Assembly (NCBI GenBank): GCA_017353855.1
Contig: JAFMSA010000334.1
Coordinates: forward strand, 1-5,489
Origin: Alphaproteobacteria bacterium
Lineage (GTDB): Bacteria > Pseudomonadota > Alphaproteobacteria > ATCC43930 > CGMCC-115725
DNA: 5,489 nucleotides
Direction: 5' to 3'
Of the stretch, positions 1 through 4,818 are shown piece after piece. The notes beneath the pieces are model-generated. The model saw only the letters and a program-made list of their open reading frames with translations, searched no databases and was not told the DNA's origin. Position numbers and translations under genes: made by a program. How positions within the stretch are numbered: position 1 is the stretch's first letter; each line of letters opens with the position of its first letter.

Positions 1-1201
1 CAGGCAAGCCCGTATCGACATAATCGCCCGCAAGTAGGAGATTGCCCCAGGAGGTTACCGACCCCGGACGGCGCCGAAGCTGCTCGGGACTCGCCAGGAA
101 TGTTGCCCGTCGCTCTTTGACGATCTGCCCCGGCGGCACGACATCTCTCGCAACCCCGTAAGCCGTCGCTACATCCCGCCAGAAGAGTTCGCGCAGCTCC
201 CCTCGCGGGCGATCAACAATGCGCTCGGCAGCGCTGACCGTCACTGACAACACCTCGCGCTTGCGAAAGATCCACTCCACCGCACCACCTACGACCCCGA
301 CGAAAAGTGGCGTCCCCTGCGGCAAGCTGCGGCGAAAATGCGCATTCACGATCGGGGAGTATAGGTCGGGCACGACAAGGCCCGGAACCAGGCGCGCGGC
401 GACCACGGCCGGCACCGCCAGGACAACGTGGTCGGCGCTGCCGAGCCTGATCGAATCACCGTCGAAGACAAGTTCCGAAACCCGGGCGGCGTCAAACCTC
501 AGAGCCCTCAACCGCGCGCCGAAGCGCAGTTGCGCACCTCGGGCCCGCAGACGGACCAGCGCCGGATCGACAAACGTCTCCGAAAGTCCGATCCGCGGTA
601 CCAGCGGCCGACAGGCAGCCCCGCCGCGACCCAGGGTTTGCGAGAGGATCGTCCCGAACAGGGTGGCTGAGGCTTGCGCGGCACTCGTATTCAAAGCGGC
701 GACGACGAGCGGCTCCCATAACAGGCGGAACAGCCTCTGCCGAGGATCGAGCACCGCCGCGATCGTCGCCGACGGACCCGCCCTGGGCAGCGCCAAGGCT
801 CCCAGGTAGTCTCTGGCCCGGGTCCCCGGGACCCGCCTGCCGGGGGCGAATATCCACCATGGAACAACGCCATGATTGGGCCGCAAGGCCCAGCGCTGCC
901 CCGTCGCGACGTCGATGAACGGAAAGACCGCGTTCCGGGGCCCCTCCAGAGTGTCCCGGGCGCCGATTTCTTCGAGGTAGTCGAGTGCCGCGTGATTGCC
1001 GGTAAGAAGAAGGTGATTGCCGTTATCGATCCGACAGCCGAGCTCGGCATCGAAATAGGAGCGGCAGCGCCCACCGGCGTGGCGGGCCGCTTCATGGAGA
1101 ACGACGCAGCGGCCGGCACTGCTGAGCCGCACCGCCGCAGCAAGACCGGCGAGCCCCGCGCCGATGACATGAACGCGAGCCGTGCCCGATTGCGCTCTCA
1201 T
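1..1201 (-). CDS. hpnE: HpnE, FAD-dependent hydroxysqualene dehydroxylase (3' end cut by window edge)
   Basis: Known family role: the last step of the HpnCDE squalene route, FAD-dependent reductive removal of the hydroxyl group from hydroxysqualene to give squalene for squalene-hopene cyclase. Seen: 400 codons stay open from the ATG at 1201 to the left edge without a stop. Residues 11-19 (HVIGAGLAG) are the GxGxxG dinucleotide-binding loop; E37 is the expected ribose-binding acid at the end of the second strand, followed by GGRCRSY (43-49). IDNGNHLLL (58-66), PWWIF (114-118) and VNAHFR (285-290) fit alphaproteobacterial HpnE. LLLAGDYVDTGLP (388-400) is the C-terminal FAD-binding segment, so only about 20 residues should be missing. 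The start is supported by GGAGA at 1215-1211, nine bases upstream of the ATG. Oddity: hpnE lies 388 bp after hpnD, unlike the overlapping genes before it. Confidence 0.95.
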   Translation of the reverse strand, partial: MRAQSGTARVHVIGAGLAGLAAAVRLSSAGRCVVLHEAARHAGGRCRSYFDAELGCRIDNGNHLLLTGNHAALDYLEEIGARDTLEGPRNAVFPFIDVATGQRWALRPNHGVVPWWIFAPGRRVPGTRARDYLGALALPRAGPSATIAAVLDPRQRLFRLLWEPLVVAALNTSAAQASATLFGTILSQTLGRGGAACRPLVPRIGLSETFVDPALVRLRARGAQLRFGARLRALRFDAARVSELVFDGDSIRLGSADHVVLAVPAVVAARLVPGLVVPDLYSPIVNAHFRRSLPQGTPLFVGVVGGAVEWIFRKREVLSVTVSAAERIVDRPRGELRELFWRDVATAYGVARDVVPPGQIVKERRATFLASPEQLRRRPGSVTSWGNLLLAGDYVDTGLP

Positions 1202-1210
1202 CGAGAATTG

Positions 1211-1215
1211 TCTCC
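1211..1215 (-). promoter_or_regulatory. Ribosome binding site of hpnE
   Basis: GGAGA on the minus strand with a nine-base spacer to the ATG at 1201. It decides the hpnE start. The first G is shared with the outer stem of the hairpin at 1215-1255, so folding of that hairpin in the mRNA could affect access to this site (inference). Confidence 0.65.
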
Positions 1216-1255
1216 GCGCCGGAAACCCCGCCTTTCAGGGCGGGGAGGAGGCGCG
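1215..1255 (+). mobile_element. IS200/IS605-like end hairpin or REP-like palindrome, solo
   Basis: Seen: inner stem CCCCGCC (1226-1232) and GGCGGGG (1239-1245) around loop TTTCAG, enclosed by an outer stem CGCGCC (1215-1220) and GGCGCG (1250-1255) with short internal loops. Family knowledge: a run of A and C, a GC-rich hairpin with a CTTTxAG-type loop, then GGGGAGG resembles the right ends, and the 3' end of omega-RNA, of TnpB-carrying IS200/IS605-family elements. No transposase gene lies beside it; to the left on the + strand is intact hpnE. It would therefore be a solo end, a miniature derivative or a look-alike. In the hpnE transcript the hairpin sits directly before the ribosome binding site. 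Confidence 0.4.
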
Positions 1256-1273
1256 CTCCCTTCCGTGTCGAGC

Positions 1274-1292
1274 CGAGGTGCCAATCACCTCG
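1274..1292. repeat. Perfect 7-bp inverted repeat, intergenic
   Basis: CGAGGTG (1274-1280) and CACCTCG (1286-1292) flank the loop CCAAT. No T-run follows on either strand, so this is not a standard intrinsic terminator. It may be one of the structural elements of the hpnD-hpnE leader. Confidence 0.5.
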
Positions 1293-1542
1293 CAGAGTAG
1301 GGGGACGCCCTGCCGGACATGCCCCTTGCCGAGGAGCGCGCACGAAGTCGGTGCCGCTGGAAGGCCCGGTGAGGAGAGCCTTCCGGGCGGCGTTCGAGCA
1401 GGACCCGTTCCGTACCTGTCCCGGGGCTCCTCTGCGGCCTCGCCTTCAAAAGGCCCGGGTTGAGGAAGCATTCGCAGGCTGATCCTGAACTTGCCGCTCA
1501 ACGTGGTCTCCGGTTTCGTTTCGACTGCCACTGCTCACCCGC

Positions 1543-1584
1543 GGGCTTCCGGCTGACACCGAAAGCCCCTCCGTTCGGGAGAGG
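1543..1584 (-). other. Tandem hairpins just after hpnD
   Basis: On the minus strand, CCTCTCC (1584-1578) pairs with GGAGGGG (1572-1566). Next, GGGCTTTCGG (1568-1559) pairs with CCGGAAGCCC (1552-1543) around a 6-nt loop, giving a 10-bp stem with one G-U pair. The two stems share bases 1566-1568, so they may compete. The block starts six bases beyond the hpnD stop. No U-run follows, so full termination is doubtful; 3'-end protection, attenuation of hpnE or a REP-like element fit equally well. Confidence 0.4.
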
Positions 1585-1589
1585 ACGGG

Positions 1590-2468
1590 TTACAAGAGGC
1601 CGTGACGCAGTACCAGCCAGAGCTTCAGCGGCCTCGACACGCTCACGCGCATTGCGGGCTCGCGCCATCCGGCACGCAGCAGGGCCGAGAGTGTGGCACG
1701 GTAAGTCGCCGCCATAACGGCGGCAGGGCGCATCGCACGTCGGGAGCATCGGATCATCGCCCGCTGTGCCGCCGCGAAATGGCCCTCGGCGATCGCCGCA
1801 ACGTCGCGGCACACCGCCGGCAGCGCCGGATGCTGGAGAATATCCGCAGGGCTCGAACCGGCAATCCCGTGACGAGCGAGGATTTCGCGGGGCAAATACA
1901 AGCGGTTCCGGCCAGCGTCCTCGTCGAGATCGCGCAGAATATTGGTCAGTTGCAACGCCCGGCCGAGCGAGTCGGCTACCGAATGGGCGGCCTGGCTGCG
2001 ATCGCCAAAAACATGCACCGACAGATGGCCGACGGCGCTCGCAACGCGCGCGCAGTAAAGGTCGAGCACGGCAAGCTCCGGCGCGCGAATATCTTCCCGG
2101 GCATCCATTTCCATGCCGTCGATGACGGCAACAAAATCTTCGCGGCGCAAGCCGTAGCGCCGTGTCGGCTCGCTCAACGCGCGCGCCACGAGAAGGCGCG
2201 GCCGGCCCCGGTAAAGGGCGTCTATCTCCTCTCGCCAAACCGACAATGCGGCCAGTTTGTGGTCGACGGGCCGGTCGCCGTCGGCGATGTCATCCACCTC
2301 GCGACAGAAAGCATAGATCGCATACATCCCGTGGCGGCGGTCCTGCGGCAGTATCCGCATCGCCCAATAGAACGAGGTCCCGGCGGCCTCGACGCGATGC
2401 CGGATGGTCTCGCGCACTGCTTCATCGTCCCGCTGATCGGTGAGGGCTCGTAGGACCGCACCGCTCAT
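1590..2468 (-). CDS. hpnD: HpnD, presqualene diphosphate synthase
   Basis: Known family role: joins two farnesyl diphosphates head to head to presqualene diphosphate, the first committed step of the HpnCDE squalene pathway, in the cytosol or at the inner membrane face. Seen: 292 residues, the usual size for the squalene/phytoene synthase (trans-isoprenyl diphosphate synthase) family. The first Asp-rich Mg2+/diphosphate-binding motif is CREVDDIAD (55-63); the second is NILRDLDED (176-184), followed by GRNRLYLP (186-193), typical of this family and different from the NxxQDxxxD form in the neighbour HpnC. YAIYAFCR (49-56) is also a family hallmark. The ATG at 2468 overlaps the hpnC stop as ATGA, with AGAGG upstream as ribosome binding site, so translation is likely coupled to hpnC. 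A phytoene synthase is the alternative by family, but the context favours HpnD. Confidence 0.96.
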   Translation of the reverse strand: MSGAVLRALTDQRDDEAVRETIRHRVEAAGTSFYWAMRILPQDRRHGMYAIYAFCREVDDIADGDRPVDHKLAALSVWREEIDALYRGRPRLLVARALSEPTRRYGLRREDFVAVIDGMEMDAREDIRAPELAVLDLYCARVASAVGHLSVHVFGDRSQAAHSVADSLGRALQLTNILRDLDEDAGRNRLYLPREILARHGIAGSSPADILQHPALPAVCRDVAAIAEGHFAAAQRAMIRCSRRAMRPAAVMAATYRATLSALLRAGWREPAMRVSVSRPLKLWLVLRHGLL

Positions 2469-3310
2469 CTGCGGCCTCTCGTGGAGATGCCGATCACGAA
2501 CGCCGCCAAAAAGTCGGATTTTCGCAGCCTGACCCGCCCTGCCACCGGGTCACCATGACGCAGCCGGCGCAGCAGTCGCGCGGCGAGCTCGACAATCACA
2601 CCACATTCCCAGCGCAGTCCCGAGGCGGCAACCTGCAGCGGAAGAGTGCGAGCTGTGTCGATCAATGCCGAGGTTCGGTCGAGCAAACCGTCGAGCACGC
2701 GGCGCAATTCGGGCCGCGCCGCGGCGTCGGCCAGTGCTTCCACGCCGATGCCCGCCGCGCCGAGATCCTTCAGCGGCAGATAAACCCTGTCGAGCCGCCG
2801 ATAGTCCTGCGCGCAGTCCTGCAAATGGTTGAGCACCTGCAGCGCCGAGCACAGAGCATCCGACGCCGGCCAGGTATCGCGGCTTTCGCAATGCAGATCG
2901 AGAAGCTGGCGCCCGACGGGCGATGCCGAATATCGGCAATACCCCATCAGATCGTCCCAATCCCGATAACGCAACTTTACCGCATCGAGGCGGAAGGCAT
3001 GCAGCACGTCATGGCAGTGCTGGGCGGTCATGCCCGTCTCGAAGAGGCTTTCGCGCATCGCGCAAGCGGCAGGGGAGTCCTGCCCCGGCGCGCCGTCCAG
3101 GATTGCCGCCATCCGGTCGAGGCGGCTGATCTTTTCTTCGGCCGTCAATTGCGGGTTGTCCGCGATATCGTCGGCATTGCGGGCGAAGCGGTAGAACACA
3201 TGCACATGCCGCCGCAGTCCGCGCCGGATGAGAAACGATCCGACCGGAAAATTCTCCGCCTCGCGCCATTTGCCGGAAGGCGTTTCGATCGTGCCCGGCG
3301 CCGCGGTCAT
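2465..3310 (-). CDS. hpnC: HpnC, hydroxysqualene synthase
   Basis: Known family role: converts presqualene diphosphate into hydroxysqualene, the middle step between HpnD and HpnE. Seen: 281 residues of the squalene/phytoene synthase fold. ENFPVGS (19-25) near the N-terminus is characteristic of HpnC. ARNADDIAD (43-51) is the first Asp-rich motif, NHLQDCAQDY (161-170) the second, followed by DRVYLP (174-179). Both metal-binding motifs are intact, so it should be active. The start ATG at 3310 overlaps the hpnA stop by four bases (ATGA) and the gene ends in the same kind of overlap with hpnD. It is homologous to the adjacent hpnD, an ancient pair rather than a recent duplication, since the motifs differ. 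Confidence 0.95.
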   Translation of the reverse strand: MTAAPGTIETPSGKWREAENFPVGSFLIRRGLRRHVHVFYRFARNADDIADNPQLTAEEKISRLDRMAAILDGAPGQDSPAACAMRESLFETGMTAQHCHDVLHAFRLDAVKLRYRDWDDLMGYCRYSASPVGRQLLDLHCESRDTWPASDALCSALQVLNHLQDCAQDYRRLDRVYLPLKDLGAAGIGVEALADAAARPELRRVLDGLLDRTSALIDTARTLPLQVAASGLRWECGVIVELAARLLRRLRHGDPVAGRVRLRKSDFLAAFVIGISTRGRR

Positions 3311-4308
3311 TGCAGATATCCGTTCGACCTGAACCAGGCGACAGCGTCGGCAATGGCCTCGCGCGCCGGCCGCGGTTTGTAGCCCAGCTCCCGCGCAGCC
3401 TTGTCCGAAGTGAAGTACATCTTCTTTCGCGACATCCGCACGCCGTCGAGTGTCACGAACGGCTCGCGCCCGGTGATGCGCGCCGCAACTTCCGCTGCAA
3501 ACGCGACCGGGAACAGCACCCCGTGCGGGATGCGCAGGCGCGGCGGGCGCCGGCCCGCCCGCGAGGCGACCTCGAACAGAATCTCGGCGAGGGACATGTT
3601 CTCACCACCGAGAATATAACGCTCGCCGGCGCGGCCTTGTTCGCTCGCAGCGAGATGACCGGCAGCGACATCGTCGACATGCACGATGTTGAGGCCGGTA
3701 TCAACGAAGGCCGGCATTTGGCCGCGCGCCGCCTCAAGGATCAGGCGCCCCGTTGGCGTCGGCCTGAGGTCGCCGGGCCCGACTGGTGTCGATGGATTGA
3801 CGATGACGACCGCAAGCCCGTGTTCGCGCGCAAGCTCGCGGGCGGTCTCTTCGGCCTGAAATTTTGACCGCTTGTAGGGCCCGATCATATCCGCAATGCT
3901 GCTCGGGGTGGCTTCGTCGGCCGAGCCGTCCGGGACGAGACCGAGCGTGGCGACGCTGCTGGTGTAAACGACCCGTTCGACGCCGGCCTCGAGCGCCGCG
4001 ATCAGCAAGTCGCGTGTCCCCGTGACGTTCGTGCGGAACATCGGCACCGGATCAGGCACCCAAATCCGGTAATCAGCCGCGACATGGTAGACAAACCGGC
4101 AACCAGCCACGGCCCGCGCGAGCGAGCCTGTATCTTCAAGCGAGCCCTCGGCAATCTCTACGGGAAGCCCGGCAAGATTGCGCCTGTCGCTGTTCGGTCG
4201 CGCGAGGGCGCGCACGGGGCGTCCGGCCCGCAAGAGCGCACGCGCAACCGCCGACCCGACCAGTCCGGTCGCTCCGGTCACGAGGCTCAGATCCGATGAG
4301 AGTGACAT
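3307..4308 (-). CDS. hpnA: HpnA, hopanoid-associated sugar epimerase-like SDR protein
   Basis: Seen: an extended short-chain dehydrogenase/reductase of 333 residues. TGATGLVG (11-18) is the TGxxGxxG NAD(P)-binding loop of extended SDRs. TSS (116-118) and YKRSK (145-149) supply the catalytic Ser and the YxxxK pair. VNPSTPVGPGD (170-180) and NIVHVDDVAAGH (207-218) are typical of HpnA and related NAD-dependent epimerase/dehydratases. Family knowledge: hpnA is consistently found in hopanoid operons, but its substrate is not established, so the epimerase label is by similarity. I chose the ATG at 4308 because the Rossmann strand begins a few residues later and GAGGG precedes it, though with a short spacer; a TTG at 4353 would add 15 poorly fitting residues. 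It is the first gene of the operon and overlaps hpnC. hpnB is missing between them. Confidence 0.92.
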   Translation of the reverse strand: MSLSSDLSLVTGATGLVGSAVARALLRAGRPVRALARPNSDRRNLAGLPVEIAEGSLEDTGSLARAVAGCRFVYHVAADYRIWVPDPVPMFRTNVTGTRDLLIAALEAGVERVVYTSSVATLGLVPDGSADEATPSSIADMIGPYKRSKFQAEETARELAREHGLAVVIVNPSTPVGPGDLRPTPTGRLILEAARGQMPAFVDTGLNIVHVDDVAAGHLAASEQGRAGERYILGGENMSLAEILFEVASRAGRRPPRLRIPHGVLFPVAFAAEVAARITGREPFVTLDGVRMSRKKMYFTSDKAARELGYKPRPAREAIADAVAWFRSNGYLQ

Positions 4309-4381
4309 TTCCCTCAGATTGACGGATCGCCGTTTCGTTGCGTTCCGGTTCAACGGCGCAAATCGCGTCTCGCCAAAACGG

Positions 4382-4410
4382 GCATATAAGCGCCCGCTGC
4401 GCCTTTGTCA
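4382..4410 (-). promoter_or_regulatory. Candidate sigma70-type promoter of the hpnACDE operon
   Basis: On the minus strand, GTGACA (4410-4405) resembles a -35 box and TATATG (4387-4382) a -10 box, separated by exactly 17 bases. Transcription would start near 4375, leaving a leader of about 65 bases before the hpnA ATG. The -10 box overlaps one arm of the 17-bp inverted repeat, so that repeat could be an operator. The match is imperfect and untested. Confidence 0.4.
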
Positions 4411-4498
4411 CTTACCGCAGAGAACGCGACGCGTTGACCAGAATTGCGGCGCAAGCCCTCGCCATGCGAAAAGCGGCGCCTCGCCGCAGGCGCTTATA
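4384..4498. repeat. 17-bp imperfect inverted repeat pair spanning 115 bp
   Basis: The + strand at 4384-4400 (TATAAGCGCCCGCTGCG) matches the reverse complement of 4482-4498 (TATAAGCGCCTGCGGCG) at 15 of 17 positions, including ten perfect bases at the outer ends. The outermost bases read TATAAG inwards on both sides. This could be the terminal repeats of a very small MITE-like element with TA at the borders, a duplicated operator, or two facing -10-like sequences. No gene lies between the arms. Confidence 0.5.
4469..4487 (-). terminator. Possible intrinsic terminator upstream of hpnA (end of ccm unit)
   Basis: On the minus strand GCGGCG (4487-4482) pairs with CGCCGC (4478-4473) across an AGG loop and is followed directly by TTTT (4472-4469). 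Stem and U-run are short, so efficiency may be low. It lies about 330 bases after the ccmI stop and just before the candidate hpnA promoter, a sensible place to separate the two units. Confidence 0.35.
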
Positions 4499-4754
4499 CG
4501 TTCGCCTAATGCTCTCCTTGAGCAAGGCTGTACATGCTCAAACAGCGGGGCGGCGGTGGAACCGCTGCTGCGAGGGAGGGTGCCAAGCTTTTCTTCATCT
4601 GCGAGCCGGAGAGGCTCTTGCCGATCGCCACGCGATGAGCCTCGGAGCGGATCGTGCGTCGAAGAGGGAGGATAGGCCCGGAGACGAGGCGCAGATGATG
4701 ACCCACCGCAATGCGGTGACGAGCGTTGCGGGGAGTTTCCGGGATCCCCCTCAG

Positions 4755-4782
4755 AACCCCCGGGCTTTAGCAGCGGGGAGGT
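4755..4782 (+). mobile_element. IS200/IS605-like right-end hairpin remnant
   Basis: After AACC, a stem with arms CCCCG (4758-4762) and CGGGG (4774-4778) encloses an inner GC/GC pair around a TTTA loop, followed by AGGT. The layout AAcccc-hairpin-GGGGAGG, with a CTTTAG loop, resembles right ends of TnpB-type IS200/IS605 elements. It shares GCGGGGAGG and the overall design with the hairpin at 1215-1255, in the same orientation. No intact tnpA or tnpB is present; in this orientation tnpB would have lain to the left. On the minus strand the same structure sits 37 bases after the ccmI stop and could also help end that transcript. Confidence 0.4.
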
Positions 4783-4818
4783 ACAGATTAACGCGCCGCA
4801 TCGGGGCTGGCCGGCGGA

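Larger units (their letters stand above)
1202..1589. other. 388-bp structured gene-free stretch between hpnD and hpnE
   Basis: No convincing gene is seen. The stretch is unusually rich in inverted repeats: 1215-1255 (two-part stem), 1274-1292 (7-bp stem, 5-nt loop), 1359-1384 (7-bp stem GGAAGGC/GCCTTCC, 12-nt loop), 1442-1454 (5-bp stem, 3-nt loop), 1543-1568 (10-bp stem) and 1566-1584 (7-bp stem with one G-U pair). The genes upstream in this operon overlap, so a gap this size is out of character and suggests an insertion or a retained regulatory leader. I saw no clear sigma70-type promoter for hpnE on the minus strand. One open minus-strand frame (GTG 1531 to TGA 1235, 98 codons) has no recognised family and is not called as a gene. 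Confidence 0.7.
4309..4818. other. 510-bp intergenic region between ccmI and hpnA
   Basis: No convincing gene is seen on either strand. From right to left it contains an IS200/IS605-like hairpin (4755-4782), a 15-bp palindrome (CACCGCA/TGCGGTG, 4704-4718), a stretch with weakly coding-like + strand frames but no recognisable domain (about 4540-4750), a terminator-like hairpin on the minus strand (4469-4487), a 17-bp imperfect inverted repeat (4384-4400 and 4482-4498) and a candidate hpnA promoter (4382-4410). The likely reading is the end of the ccm transcription unit, remnants of a mobile element, and the start of the hopanoid operon. Confidence 0.7.

Noticed and set aside
872..1300. 142-codon open frame on the + strand
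   Set aside because: Antisense to the 5' half of hpnE and running into the hairpin region; no recognisable family.
1202..1589. Promoter dedicated to hpnE
   Set aside because: I scanned the minus strand and found no -35/-10 pair with acceptable matches and spacing; candidates such as TTGGCA lack a matching -10 box.
1498..2238. 246-codon open frame on the minus strand overlapping hpnD
   Set aside because: Out-of-frame shadow of hpnD, very rich in Arg and Gly, with no motifs.
1602..2453. 283-codon open frame on the + strand
   Set aside because: It lies fully antisense to hpnD, which has intact catalytic motifs. Long antisense frames are expected where third codon positions are mostly G or C.
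2555..3382. 275-codon open frame on the + strand
   Set aside because: Antisense to hpnC; composition is that of a reversed coding strand and no domain is seen.
4309..4353. N-terminal extension of HpnA from a TTG at 4353
   Set aside because: The extra 15 residues do not resemble HpnA, whose Rossmann strand begins almost at the N-terminus; the ATG at 4308 has GAGGG before it.
4704..4718. CACCGCA/TGCGGTG palindrome as a regulator operator
   Set aside because: Only one copy, far from the proposed hpnA promoter and with no nearby gene start; kept as a plain palindrome within the gap description.
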